Shown here: positions 1 through 8,976 of the stretch, piece by piece
Numbering within the stretch: position 1 is the stretch's first letter
How the letters are laid out: each line of letters starts with the position of its first letter
From: Granulosicoccaceae bacterium
Lineage (GTDB): Bacteria > Pseudomonadota > Gammaproteobacteria > Granulosicoccales > Granulosicoccaceae
Direction: 5' to 3'
Length of the DNA: 64,000 nt
Assembly: GCA_020629835.1 (NCBI GenBank)
Contig: JAHDCO010000016.1
Location: 1-64,000 of the forward strand
Translations under genes and position numbers: made by a program
The notes under the pieces: generated by a model
The model's database searches: none
What the model was told of the DNA's origin: nothing
The model's input: only the letters and a program-made list of their open reading frames with translations

Positions 1-857
1 CTCACAACGAAATGAACCTGGGTACCGGTGAAGTATTTCGTTTATTAGGCCAAGGTGTGTTTGATGTCGGCATGACCGTTGGCGATTATGCCGTAGCGGA
101 TGCGCCTGAGCTGGAAGGTTTGGATGTGCCTTTGATTGCAATGAGTGCGGACAAAGCCAAAGCCGCGGTGGATGCAGCACGCCCGATGGTTCAGGATATC
201 TTCAAAAATCGTTTTAACTCTGAACTCCTGGCAATCGCACCGTACCCGCCGCAGGTGGTGTTCTGCAATAAAGCCATTGCCAATCTCGACGACCTGCAAG
301 GCTTGAAGATTCGTGCATCTGGAAGAATGACTGCAAAGTTCCTTGAAGCCTTGGGCGCGGAAGGCGTTAATGTGTCTTTTTCAGAAGTACCCGGTGCGCT
401 GCAAAAAGGCGTGGTGGATTGTGCGGTTACCGGTGCAGGCTCTGGTTATAGCGCGGGCTGGTGGGAAGTGTCGACGCACTTACTGCCCATACCCCTCGGC
501 GGGTGGGATCCGGTTGTTACCGCCATGAATCTGGATAAATGGAACAGTTTGGACAGTGATACTCAAACGCTGATTAAAACCGAAGTGGCTACAAAGTTTG
601 AAGCGCCGGCTTGGGCTACGGCACAGGATGCGCTAACAAATGATATCGCCTGTTTAACCGGTAACGGAGCGTGCGCTTCCGGCGATGCACGATCAATGGA
701 ACTGGTGGAAGCCAGTGATGCCGACATAGAAAAAGCACGAGCCATTCTTGAATCGGAAGTCTTACCGGCATGGGCGGCACGAGCCGGTGCTGAATGGACA
801 CAGCGTTGGAACGAGTCGGTGGGCGCTGTGGTCGGCGTCACCATTACTGCACAATAA
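1..857 (+). CDS. TRAP transporter substrate-binding protein DctP, 5' truncated
   Basis: The reading frame enters from the left window edge, so the signal peptide and first part are missing. The visible part of about 280 residues is the C-terminal two thirds of a DctP-type periplasmic binding protein. The segment with DDLQGLKIRASG is the usual DctP 'l.DlkGlkiR' element, in which the arginine contacts the substrate carboxylate, and a GALQKGVVDC stretch follows. Small-subunit (from 885) and large-subunit (from 1421) permease genes follow on the same strand, so this is one TRAP operon that imports a carboxylate using a sodium or proton gradient. The substrate cannot be read from sequence. Confidence 0.85.
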   Translation, partial: HNEMNLGTGEVFRLLGQGVFDVGMTVGDYAVADAPELEGLDVPLIAMSADKAKAAVDAARPMVQDIFKNRFNSELLAIAPYPPQVVFCNKAIANLDDLQGLKIRASGRMTAKFLEALGAEGVNVSFSEVPGALQKGVVDCAVTGAGSGYSAGWWEVSTHLLPIPLGGWDPVVTAMNLDKWNSLDSDTQTLIKTEVATKFEAPAWATAQDALTNDIACLTGNGACASGDARSMELVEASDADIEKARAILESEVLPAWAARAGAEWTQRWNESVGAVVGVTITAQ

Positions 858-884
858 ACGCATACCCCAGGTTGCCGGCGGACA

Positions 885-1424
885 ATGATGCTCAACTTTC
901 TTCGAACGCTCAATCGCTATGTTGCCATGGCCGTCGGGCTGTTGTTCTTAGTGTGTGCAGGCATCGTGTTAGTTGACGTTATTCTTCGCCGACTAGGTTC
1001 CTCCTTGGGCGGTACCGATGAGATATCCGGCTATGTGATGGCCATCGGAACCGCTTGGGGGATGGCGTTTGCGCTGTTGGAATTAGCGCATGTACGAATC
1101 GACTTCTTACGAACCTATGCCACGCAAGCCATACGCGCCTGGCTTGATCTACTTGCCTTGTTTTCATTATCGGTTGTGGTAACGCTGGTCGCGTTTCAAA
1201 GCTGGCCAGTGTTGCGCACAACGCTTAAAAACGGGTCAACCGCCAATACACCATTAGAAACGCCATTGATGTTGGTGCAAATTCCCTGGTTTGCCGGTTG
1301 GGTCTGGTTTGCATTAATGGCCTGGCTACTGTTTATGGTCAGTACGTGGATGACTGTAAAAGGGGAGTTTCTGGAGACGGAAAAAGCCATCGGGGTTTTC
1401 GCTGAACACGAGTCGCTGAAATGA
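885..1424 (+). CDS. TRAP transporter small permease (DctQ)
   Basis: A 179-residue inner-membrane protein with four hydrophobic segments (about residues 12-32, 48-66, 90-110 and 131-151), as expected for DctQ, which links the binding protein to the large permease. It lies 27 bases after the binding-protein gene. Its end overlaps the DctM start by four bases (ATGA type), which implies translational coupling. Tandem ATG codons at 885 and 888 leave the exact start open by one residue. Confidence 0.85.
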   Translation: MMLNFLRTLNRYVAMAVGLLFLVCAGIVLVDVILRRLGSSLGGTDEISGYVMAIGTAWGMAFALLELAHVRIDFLRTYATQAIRAWLDLLALFSLSVVVTLVAFQSWPVLRTTLKNGSTANTPLETPLMLVQIPWFAGWVWFALMAWLLFMVSTWMTVKGEFLETEKAIGVFAEHESLK

Positions 1425-2707
1425 TTGCGTTTGTTGCCATCGGGCTGTTAGGGATGCTGACGTTATCGATTCCGGTTGGCATCGTACTGTTCTTACTCGG
1501 TATTGGCATTGATCAATTTTTCTCGGCGTTCCCATTACTTCGTGGGTTGGGCTCGATGATGTGGTCGACATCCAACAATGCAGCGTTAATTGCTATTCCG
1601 TTGTTTGTTTTGTTGGGTGAGATCCTGGTAAAAAGTGGTATTGCCGCTCGCACATACAGCGCGTTGGACCGCTGGGTGTCGTGGTTACCGGGAGGTTTAG
1701 TCCATGCAAACATCGCCACCGCTACGTTATTTTCAGCTACTTCAGGATCGTCGGTAGCAACAGCCGCCACGGTTGCCACCGTGGCGATGCCACAAGCCGA
1801 GAAACTGGGATACGATCCAAAGCTGTTCTCGGGCGCTATTGCCGCAGGCGGTACCTTAGGCATCATGATACCGCCGTCGATTAATTTAATCGTTTACGGG
1901 TTTTTGACACAGACTTCTATTCCCCAGCTGTTTTTGGCGGGTTTGGTGCCGGGGTTACTGCTCGCGGTATTGTTTATGATCATTGCCGCGATTATCTGCA
2001 CGGCTGCACCACGCCTGGGTGGGCAACGCCGTCCGTTCACAATGAGCGAACGCGTACGCGCCTTGATTCATTTATTTCCGATTGTGCTTTTGTTTACCGT
2101 GATCATCGGGTCAATTTATAAAGGTTGGGCTACACCAACCGAAGCCGCCTCTGTGGGTGTTGGTGGCGCATTGATCATTGCGGCGCTATTCGGCGGAATC
2201 AACCGATCCATGATCATGGAAAGTGCGGTGGGCACCGTGAAAATTACGTCCATGATCATGCTGGTGGTTCTGGGTGCGTCGTTCCTAAACTTTACGCTGT
2301 CAGCCGCAGGCTTATCTCAAGAGCTTCGAGCATTTTTGGAAGGCCTCGGGCTGGGCCCACTATCCATGTTGTTGGCGATTGTACTGTTGTACATCGTATT
2401 GGGATTTTTTATCGAAACCTTATCACTCATGGTGATCACGATTCCCATCGTTGTTCCCTTGGTGGTAAACCTCGGCTATGACCCGATCTGGTTTGGCATT
2501 TTGATGATCGTGCTCATTGAAATGGCCCTAATTACCCCACCGGTTGGCCTGAATTTATATGTCGTGCAATCGGCACGGAAGGGCGGTTCGTTAAATGAAG
2601 TCATGCTAGGAGCAATTCCTTTCGTGCTGACGATGCTTGCCATGGTGGCGGCACTAATTGCATTTCCCGGTCTTGCCTTGTACCTGCCCAGCGTTGTGCA
2701 GCCTTAG
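1421..2707 (+). CDS. TRAP transporter large permease (DctM)
   Basis: A 428-residue, highly hydrophobic protein of normal length for DctM (about 425-430). It shows DctM hallmarks: a GEILVKSGIA-type motif near residue 66, a glycine/serine-rich SATSGSSVATAA segment near 107, GTLGIMIPPS near 145 and an ITPPVGLNLYVV segment near 370. It forms the ion-coupled translocation channel of the 1-2707 TRAP system. Its start overlaps the DctQ stop. Confidence 0.9.
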   Translation: MIAFVAIGLLGMLTLSIPVGIVLFLLGIGIDQFFSAFPLLRGLGSMMWSTSNNAALIAIPLFVLLGEILVKSGIAARTYSALDRWVSWLPGGLVHANIATATLFSATSGSSVATAATVATVAMPQAEKLGYDPKLFSGAIAAGGTLGIMIPPSINLIVYGFLTQTSIPQLFLAGLVPGLLLAVLFMIIAAIICTAAPRLGGQRRPFTMSERVRALIHLFPIVLLFTVIIGSIYKGWATPTEAASVGVGGALIIAALFGGINRSMIMESAVGTVKITSMIMLVVLGASFLNFTLSAAGLSQELRAFLEGLGLGPLSMLLAIVLLYIVLGFFIETLSLMVITIPIVVPLVVNLGYDPIWFGILMIVLIEMALITPPVGLNLYVVQSARKGGSLNEVMLGAIPFVLTMLAMVAALIAFPGLALYLPSVVQP

Positions 2708-2838
2708 CGCCACTGAAAACGCCGCAGGTTGTAGAATCGTGGTCAGCGCTACCCGTTCTTGGTAGCCCCCAGGGACTGACCAGCATTAACACTTCTTCAA
2801 CAAGCACGCCCGCGCCTCAAACGCCGTCGGGAAAGACG

Positions 2839-3744
2839 GTGCAAACGCAGGAATCACGATTTACGAAACGGGACTTCGTGCTGTACGCGCTTACCGTATT
2901 TTCGTGGTCAGCCAGTTGGTATGTCCTAAAGATTAATTCGTCTTACGAAGTGTCCCCGCCGGTGACCATTTTGTGGCGGTTTATTCTGGCCGCCGTACTG
3001 ATGTTTGTTCTGGTAAAGCTCTCGGGTGGGCCATTGCGATTTTCATGGCGTTTGCATGTAAAGTTCGCGCTGCTCGGCGTATTGCTGTTCTCAACCAATT
3101 TTATATTTTTCTACTACGCGTCAACCATGCTGGTGTCCGGCTTGTTGGCGGTTGTTTTCTCCTTAGCTTCCGTTATTAATCTGGGAATCGCTGCCGTCAG
3201 AGGCGACCGGGCAGGACCGCGGCGTTGGTTTGGGGCGGCCTTGGGGGTCAGCGGTATCGTGCTGCTGTATTGGCCGTCGTTAATCGCTGGCGAGCAAACC
3301 GTTTCAACCAACGGGGCGTTGGGACTCTTTCTGTGTGTTTGCGGAACGCTGTGCTTTTGTTTGGGAAACCAAGTCAGTCAATCAATGAAATCCACTCAAG
3401 CCCCCATCCTATCTGCCTCCGCCTGGGGCATGATGTACGGCGCCATTTGGAGTGCCATCGTTTCAGCGGTCGCCGGTTTGCCGTTCGTATTCTCAACAGA
3501 ACCTGGTTACATCGGATCACTCGTATTTCTCACACTCGTATCCACCTTACTCGCATTTTGGGCTTACCTTAATTTGATTCAGAGTATTGGAGCAGGGCGT
3601 GCGTCTTACGCCACGGTGATGTTCCCGGTATTTGCCCTGTTATTCTCTACGGTTTTAGAAGGCTATGTTTGGACAGCGCTTGGAGTGACTGGCGTGGCAC
3701 TCGCGTTACTGGGGAATTTATTTGTGCTGCGCAAGATTGCTTGA
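2839..3744 (+). CDS. EamA/DMT-family transporter
   Basis: A 301-residue protein with about ten hydrophobic segments arranged as two EamA halves (roughly 10-145 and 158-298), typical of drug/metabolite exporters of the inner membrane. The GTG at 2839 is the first reasonable start, although the frame stays open upstream through the end of dctM. There is no strong ribosome binding site, so the start is uncertain. It follows the TRAP operon by 131 bases and may be co-transcribed. Substrate unknown. Confidence 0.8.
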   Translation: MQTQESRFTKRDFVLYALTVFSWSASWYVLKINSSYEVSPPVTILWRFILAAVLMFVLVKLSGGPLRFSWRLHVKFALLGVLLFSTNFIFFYYASTMLVSGLLAVVFSLASVINLGIAAVRGDRAGPRRWFGAALGVSGIVLLYWPSLIAGEQTVSTNGALGLFLCVCGTLCFCLGNQVSQSMKSTQAPILSASAWGMMYGAIWSAIVSAVAGLPFVFSTEPGYIGSLVFLTLVSTLLAFWAYLNLIQSIGAGRASYATVMFPVFALLFSTVLEGYVWTALGVTGVALALLGNLFVLRKIA

Positions 3745-3776
3745 TGAAATCAGCAGGCTTGCGCAGCCTCATTAAG

Positions 3777-3805
3777 CGTCAGCAAATTTTCCGTTATTGC
3801 TGACG
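3777..3805. terminator. inverted repeat at convergent gene ends
   Basis: A 9-bp perfect stem (CGTCAGCAA at 3777-3785 with TTGCTGACG at 3797-3805) lies between the convergent EamA gene and the serine hydrolase gene and overlaps the last codons of the latter. No clear T-run follows on either strand, so terminator function is only inferred from position. Confidence 0.4.
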
Positions 3806-4999
3806 GCGTTCCAAAACACTATCCAGTTGATTTATGTAATCCGCGTATAACCGGTCGTAGCGTCCAAACGATCCATTTACGATAGTGCCGAAACTCAATT
3901 TTTCTGCAGGGACATAGAGCATCCACGAATGCAGGCCAATACCCTTTCCCGCGTGCCCAAAATTTGTCCCGTTATCGGTTATAAATAATCCCAACCCATG
4001 CTCCGACGAGCCAGGGAAAGACTCTGTCATCATTTGCGTTTTTAATTCGGCAGACACCAACGTGTCAGTCTCAATCAGCGTGCGTATAAACGAGTTTAAA
4101 TCTTTGGCTGTTGATTGGACGGACGCATGCCCATCACCCTCAGAGTTTAGCCACGCGGTGGAATCAACATCTGTTCCATCCATGGTCAGATCTGCCGCTA
4201 TGTCCACATCAAATTGCTGAGTCAAATCGTCAAAGAATGGCTTTGGCACATAAGCGCGCATAGTCTCAGGCTGTCCAAGCGTTTCGTAAGGTCCAAACGT
4301 GTTTTCGAGTCCCGCAGGTTCAAACACCCACTGTCTCAACGCAGTCCCAATCGGCAGTCCAGTAACACGTTCAGCAATAATTCCAGCCAATAAAAAACTG
4401 GTATCGGTGTACCGATACTCTGCACCGGGCGCAAAGTGATTCGGTGTATTGTCGATATAGGTCAGGAGCTCTATAGGGTCCCAAATTTTTCCCGGCTCAG
4501 CGAGAAAATCAGCAAGGAACTCCGGATTCTCGAAATAATTTTGGATGCCATTTGTGTGGCTTAATAACATTCGCAATGTAATCTTGTCTGCGTTTGTAAT
4601 TAAAGCGCTCATGGCAGGATCAAGCCACTGGTCGATGGGATCTTCCAGTTGCAAAAATCCCATATCAACCAGACGCAGTATCATCGTGGTAGTAAAAGTC
4701 TTTCCAATACTGCCAGCGTGAGACAGACTGGCGGGCGTCATGGGTTCTGCCGTGTCTCGGTTTACTACACCAGCCACCACACTGATGTGCTCTTCACCAT
4801 TCTGCACATGCAGAGAAACACCAGGTAATCCACTTTCTACGGCGTTATCAACGACGACTTGAAGCTGATCACGAAAAGACAGGCTTGAGTCCACAGGTGG
4901 TAGGCGCGTAGAGTCTGAGGTGCATGCGCTCAGAGACAGGATAAAAAGTAATAAAACATTTGAACGGGTAAAACAACGGGTAGCTTTCAAGCTATTCAT
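3794..4999 (-). CDS. serine hydrolase lipoprotein (beta-lactamase class C/PBP fold)
   Basis: A 401-residue protein with a lipoprotein signal (lipobox LSAC, Cys26), so it is probably anchored in the outer membrane or periplasm. The catalytic Ser-x-x-Lys is SIGK (Ser97, Lys100), the second motif is Tyr-Thr-Asp (about 197-199) and the third motif is HAG near the C-terminus. This combination marks the D-alanyl-D-alanine carboxypeptidase/esterase group (EstB, LACTB-like) rather than a true beta-lactamase. It lies downstream of a TAP-like hydrolase and a two-component system on the same strand, with its own candidate regulator site at 5042-5060. Substrate unknown. Confidence 0.85.
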   Translation of the reverse strand: MNSLKATRCFTRSNVLLLFILSLSACTSDSTRLPPVDSSLSFRDQLQVVVDNAVESGLPGVSLHVQNGEEHISVVAGVVNRDTAEPMTPASLSHAGSIGKTFTTTMILRLVDMGFLQLEDPIDQWLDPAMSALITNADKITLRMLLSHTNGIQNYFENPEFLADFLAEPGKIWDPIELLTYIDNTPNHFAPGAEYRYTDTSFLLAGIIAERVTGLPIGTALRQWVFEPAGLENTFGPYETLGQPETMRAYVPKPFFDDLTQQFDVDIAADLTMDGTDVDSTAWLNSEGDGHASVQSTAKDLNSFIRTLIETDTLVSAELKTQMMTESFPGSSEHGLGLFITDNGTNFGHAGKGIGLHSWMLYVPAEKLSFGTIVNGSFGRYDRLYADYINQLDSVLERRQQ

Positions 5000-5041
5000 C
5001 CTTAGGTAAGAAGCGATTGAGTGGGTACTTTACTCAGGCTC

Positions 5042-5060
5042 TGGTTAACTCAAGGTAAAC
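5042..5060. promoter_or_regulatory. tandem 11-bp-spaced repeat upstream of the serine hydrolase
   Basis: TGGTTAAC at 5042-5049 and AGGTAAAC at 5053-5060 start 11 bases apart and lie 43 bases upstream of the hydrolase ATG at 4999. Nearly the same pair (AGGTAAAC twice, 11 bases apart) lies 49 bases upstream of the TAP-like hydrolase. Direct repeats with 11-bp spacing are typical OmpR-family regulator sites, so the response regulator at 8068-8769 is the likely binder. The regulator assignment is inference. Confidence 0.5.
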
Positions 5061-5070
5061 GCCTTTTAGA

Positions 5071-5099
5071 AACGATCCAGCGCATTACACTGGATCGTT
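5071..5099. other. 10-bp inverted repeat between hydrolase genes
   Basis: AACGATCCAG at 5071-5080 pairs perfectly with CTGGATCGTT at 5090-5099 across a 9-base loop. It lies just beyond the stop of the TAP-like hydrolase gene, the right place for a transcription terminator or mRNA 3' stabiliser. No T-run follows on the minus strand, so rho-independent termination is doubtful. Confidence 0.45.
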
Positions 5100-5107
5100 C
5101 CACTAAA

Positions 5108-6544
5108 TTAGTTACACTTTGTTCCTACGTCAGGCAAGTTACCCTCAAGCAGATAATCAAGCAGGATTGATTCAACACACGGATTCTCGCGCGTGAAAAC
5201 GGTTGTATGGCCCTGATGGTTCGATGACAGAAACAATCCGCCGACCGCATCGGCCATTTCAACAGCCCAGGTAATCGGCGTATTAACGTCTGAAGTACCG
5301 CCTATAACTAACGATACGGGCGCATTGTCTGCACGAATATTGGTAAGTGGCTGAATGGCATCGGGCCACGCAACACATTGTGCAGCCATAGGTAATAGGG
5401 CTTCTGCAAAGACATCTGAGGATTCGTTTAGAGTGTCCAGCTGACGCTTTAGTGAGGCCACGTCAGGTCGAGCTGCATCATCGGCACAGAGTATGGCTGT
5501 ATCGAGTGTTAGGCCGCTCTCTTCATCCGTGTTGTCCAGGTCGAGCTCTTCGATCAGGCTTAACATCTCTGCAGGGTCACCGTTAGTTGCAAAATCGATT
5601 AGTAATGGCGCCAGCAGATCACCAATATCGGGCTCTTCAACGGCTAATGAGAGCAGGGTAAAAAACGCCGTGAAGTTTTCTTGCTCCGCGTTTTCCAAAA
5701 GCGTGCGAACGCGAGCTACAAATACGTCTTCAATCACAGAACGGTCACATTCGGGCAGTTGCGTACCGCAGGCACTGAGCATCTGTTCAAAGCTCATCTG
5801 TTTAGCCTGCGCCGTATCGATCTGTAGCGACTCGATACTTGCCACGGGTGGCAGTGGTGCATCCAGCACCATTCGGCCTGTTGAATTTGGAAAGCGCTGC
5901 AGATACAGTGCGCTAACCCGAGTCCCAAAGCTCCCACTAATAAAGTTGAGTTTTGGGGCATTCAGTTTGGCGCGCAAAACCTCCAGATCTTGCACTACCG
6001 AGTTTGAACCTAGCCATTGCAACTGATCTCCATATCGGGCCGAACAGGTGTCGGCCGCTATAATGGAGTCGCTGACCAATGTAGTAATAGCTTGCTGATC
6101 CACGGGGTAGGCCTGCGTGTTTTCCGAACTGGCTGGATCACAATCTACTTGCGCTTCCCCAACCGAGCCCCGCTGGTTAATGCCAATGATGTCGTAACGA
6201 TCGAGAATTGCGGCTGGAATCGACTCCGACTCAACCAGATCTTGCAGTACGTCAATACCTGATCCTGGACTGTCGAGGTTCAACAACAACGGTTCGTTAG
6301 GACCATCACCGCGAGCCGGTAACCGCGCTACTTCGATAGACACAGTGCGACTATCGGTAGAATCATGAATTAACGGTACTTCGAAGGCACCACATTGCAT
6401 GGCGGGCATGTCGTGACAGGGTTCGAACGAAATCATGTTGTCAGTTGTAGCGCTAGTTTTTGTGGAGTCCGAAGAACACGCGGCGAGAATGATAGTGGAC
6501 ATCAACACTGATGTTATTGACGTAAAGTGACCGTGGGATTTCAT
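5108..6544 (-). CDS. alpha/beta hydrolase lipoprotein with TAP-like C-terminal domain
   Basis: A 478-residue exported lipoprotein (lipobox ILAAC, Cys23). The nucleophile elbow is GSFGTR near residue 205, the acid lies in GTSDVNTP near 415 and the catalytic His in HQGHTT near 440. This is the layout of the tripeptidyl-aminopeptidase/proline-iminopeptidase hydrolases (SlpD/E-like), so an aminopeptidase or esterase acting on extracytoplasmic substrates is likely. It follows the histidine kinase gene by about 210 bases with its own tandem repeat (6593-6611) upstream, and precedes the serine hydrolase gene. Confidence 0.8.
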   Translation of the reverse strand: MKSHGHFTSITSVLMSTIILAACSSDSTKTSATTDNMISFEPCHDMPAMQCGAFEVPLIHDSTDSRTVSIEVARLPARGDGPNEPLLLNLDSPGSGIDVLQDLVESESIPAAILDRYDIIGINQRGSVGEAQVDCDPASSENTQAYPVDQQAITTLVSDSIIAADTCSARYGDQLQWLGSNSVVQDLEVLRAKLNAPKLNFISGSFGTRVSALYLQRFPNSTGRMVLDAPLPPVASIESLQIDTAQAKQMSFEQMLSACGTQLPECDRSVIEDVFVARVRTLLENAEQENFTAFFTLLSLAVEEPDIGDLLAPLLIDFATNGDPAEMLSLIEELDLDNTDEESGLTLDTAILCADDAARPDVASLKRQLDTLNESSDVFAEALLPMAAQCVAWPDAIQPLTNIRADNAPVSLVIGGTSDVNTPITWAVEMADAVGGLFLSSNHQGHTTVFTRENPCVESILLDYLLEGNLPDVGTKCN

Positions 6545-6592
6545 GTCAGTCTTCCTTGTTAATAAGAGAAAGACTCGACCTTAATTCTTTAT

Positions 6593-6611
6593 AGGTAAAC
6601 CCCAGGTAAAC
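6593..6611. promoter_or_regulatory. tandem AGGTAAAC sites upstream of the TAP-like hydrolase
   Basis: AGGTAAAC occurs at 6593-6600 and again at 6604-6611, an 11-base period, 49 bases upstream of the hydrolase ATG (6544, minus strand). It matches the element at 5042-5060 in sequence, spacing and distance to the start codon. Proposed as the binding site of the adjacent OmpR-type regulator. Confidence 0.5.
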
Positions 6612-6754
6612 CTTAGTGCTAATCCTGCGGATTGACACCAAAAAATGTTGAAACGACACTGGGTCTCGAGCGCAAGGTAGTCAAGAATTCATGGATTAAT
6701 ACTCAATGGCTTATCAGAGTTGTTTTTATGATCATTACGAAGGATGAAAATAAA

Positions 6755-8050
6755 TTAGCTTTTAAAGAGTTGCACTCGGTGTTTGTGTTGCCGCTCACCG
6801 CCGTCTTCGTTCCAAACCCAACCGGCGCGCTCAACCACCCAGGCAACGAGCTGTAAGCCCAGTCCGTGCCCGCCACAACACACTTTGTGGCCAAGCTGAT
6901 CACCGCAATTTTCGACCTCAAAGGTATCGCTGCTCAACCGTATCGTCACTCGTCCGTCGCGGGTATAACGAATTGCATTGCCCACAAGGTTTGAACACAG
7001 AATGGATAACAAAACCTTTGGTTGAGTGGTGTAATTACTCGACGCGTGGATAACGTCGATGAGGACATTGTTTTTAATCGCCAACGCACGGTTAGCGTCG
7101 ATGACGGTATTCACCAAGCTGAGTAGGTCAACAGGCTCCGCCTGTGGCAAAGGAGCTTCGCCACGACCTAACCACAGCAGAGTGTCGGTCAGGCTATTCA
7201 TATTTTGCAGTGCATCGTCAAGTCGAGTCAGCGCATCCTGCGCATTTTCATCTACACCGTATCGCGCCAACAGTTCAGTATTCGCTGTTGCGATGGCGAG
7301 TGGAGTACGTAACTCGTGACTTGCCGATCGCAAGAACTTATGTCGATTTTCAATTGCGTCACGCTCCCGTTTTACCGTGGCAAGTGTGCCGGCCGCAATG
7401 CGCTGAATCTCCAGAAAAGGCAGCTTAGGTGGATCGTTTGGGAGTGAATGGATAGATAGATTTTCACACCACCGAATAAGTCGTGTGGTCGCACCCGACA
7501 TACGGCGACCGAAAAACAACACAACGATCAGGGTAATGAGAATAAATAAAAAACTTGAGAACAAGGCTCTTTTATAACCTAAGGCATCAAACTGCTGCAC
7601 ACGATCAATCTCGTGATCTGCCAGCATGAGTCGTTGCACCACGTGTAAACCTTCACCGTTGGGTAAAACACGATACAAATGCAGTAAATACCCGGGATCC
7701 AGTAACCCCAGCTCATCGGTTTTGATGACGGTAAATTGTCCTTCCGTCAGGGTGCTAGGTAACTGATTCAACACATCAATGGGCAAAAATTCTTGTCGTC
7801 GATACACAACGGGTGTCCCGTCAGCTGGAAGTACCGTCTTATCTAAACCTTGATGCCGTGCGCCAGGTGAATCGGTATTTGAGAGGTTTGACCTGGACCG
7901 AATCCACGAGTCTGCTGTTCTGTGTAAACGAATTTCAGAATTAAACAGAACGCCGGTGACCAAACTGGCTTCCATTAACACGGTGTAGCCGACAACCATG
8001 GTGAAGGTAATGCAGAGCAAGGTTAGCGCTAACGATTTACCCAGAGACAC
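6755..8050 (-). CDS. sensor histidine kinase
   Basis: A 431-residue membrane kinase. Transmembrane segments lie at about 8-30 and 164-180 and flank a periplasmic sensor region of about 130 residues. The H-box SASHELRTPL places the phosphorylated His at residue 245, an N-box SNLVGNAIRY lies further on, and a short ATP-binding G-box (GHGLGLQL) ends near the C-terminus. A typical HAMP motif is not obvious. It lies 17 bases downstream of its response regulator in one operon. It probably senses an envelope signal and controls the two lipoprotein hydrolases that follow. Confidence 0.85.
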   Translation of the reverse strand: MSLGKSLALTLLCITFTMVVGYTVLMEASLVTGVLFNSEIRLHRTADSWIRSRSNLSNTDSPGARHQGLDKTVLPADGTPVVYRRQEFLPIDVLNQLPSTLTEGQFTVIKTDELGLLDPGYLLHLYRVLPNGEGLHVVQRLMLADHEIDRVQQFDALGYKRALFSSFLFILITLIVVLFFGRRMSGATTRLIRWCENLSIHSLPNDPPKLPFLEIQRIAAGTLATVKRERDAIENRHKFLRSASHELRTPLAIATANTELLARYGVDENAQDALTRLDDALQNMNSLTDTLLWLGRGEAPLPQAEPVDLLSLVNTVIDANRALAIKNNVLIDVIHASSNYTTQPKVLLSILCSNLVGNAIRYTRDGRVTIRLSSDTFEVENCGDQLGHKVCCGGHGLGLQLVAWVVERAGWVWNEDGGERQHKHRVQLFKS

Positions 8051-8067
8051 GATACATCCCCGGCTGT

Positions 8068-8769
8068 CTAATCATGGGCAGCGTCTGCCGCCCGTAAGCG
8101 ATAACCGCGACCCTTAACCGTTTCGATCATCGATGTATTGAACGGCTTGTCAATTGCAGTTCGGAGCTTGAACATCTGCACCTTTAGGTTGTTCGACTCC
8201 GGCGGTTCGTCTCCCCAGGCCGCAAAACTTAAGGTTTCACGATCAACACACGCCGGGCTTGAGCGCGCAAGCGTTTCCAGCAGTCGCCAGCCAATCGGCG
8301 ATAACTCAACCTCCCGATCTTCTCTGAGTACCCGATGATCACTGACCCGCAGCTCGAGTGCTCCAACCGTCAGGCGCTGTACGTCACCGGTGCGACGTCT
8401 TGACAACACACGCACACGCGCAGCAACTTCAACCAGCGCAAAAGGTTTCACTACGTAATCGTCTGCACCTGCCTCCAGCCCAGTGACCCGATCTTCAATC
8501 GCATCACGCGCGGTGAGCATGAGGATAGGGGTACTATCGCCTGAGCGCCGGATCCGGCGAGCAACTTCAAGTCCGTCGACTCGAGGTAGCGTTATGTCCA
8601 GCAGAATGACATCAAAGTCGGTACACGCGAGCAGCGACAACGCATGTTGACCGTCCGCTGCAAAGTCACAGCAGTGTCCCTCGAGTTCAAACCACTCGCC
8701 CAAGGTTGCCGCCAGCGCAGCATCGTCCTCAACCACCAGCAGGCGTAACGGTATGGTGTGTTTTTCCAT
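8068..8769 (-). CDS. OmpR-family response regulator
   Basis: A receiver domain (acidic pair in VVEDD, phospho-acceptor Asp58 in the ILLDITLP strand, Lys in YVVKPF) is followed by a winged-helix DNA-binding domain ending in TVKGRGYRL. I chose the ATG at 8769 over the upstream ATG at 8802 because the receiver fold begins immediately after it. It forms a pair with the kinase at 6755-8050. The likely targets are the direct repeats at 6593-6611 and 5042-5060. Confidence 0.88.
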   Translation of the reverse strand: MEKHTIPLRLLVVEDDAALAATLGEWFELEGHCCDFAADGQHALSLLACTDFDVILLDITLPRVDGLEVARRIRRSGDSTPILMLTARDAIEDRVTGLEAGADDYVVKPFALVEVAARVRVLSRRRTGDVQRLTVGALELRVSDHRVLREDREVELSPIGWRLLETLARSSPACVDRETLSFAAWGDEPPESNNLKVQMFKLRTAIDKPFNTSMIETVKGRGYRLRAADAAHD

Positions 8770-8976
8770 AGGCGAATCGATCGGATAACGTGGTGTTATC
8801 AAGTAGCCGCCGTTAAAAAAAGTAGGTGGGCCTTCACCTCGGGTTCAGCGCAAGCGTTCTTGTCCAAAATCAAAACGGTTCATTGCTGGAAGTGACAGGC
8901 ATACTGACCAGTCTGCTGTAAAAGCACCAGTAACACTTCGTATCCGTGTTAGAGCACTCGGTTGGTACGGGAAAGC

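Noticed and set aside
3794-4999. Class C beta-lactamase resistance gene
   Set aside because: The second and third motifs (YTD, HAG) differ from AmpC (YSN, KTG), and the protein is a lipoprotein in a hydrolase operon.
5493-6026. Open reading frame of 177 codons on the plus strand
   Set aside because: It lies wholly antisense to the TAP-like hydrolase, whose motifs and lipobox are clear; the composition is Ser/Arg-rich shadow sequence.
6632-6856. Small plus-strand gene between the kinase and the TAP-like hydrolase
   Set aside because: It runs antisense into the kinase 3' end, and I see no ribosome site or family resemblance.
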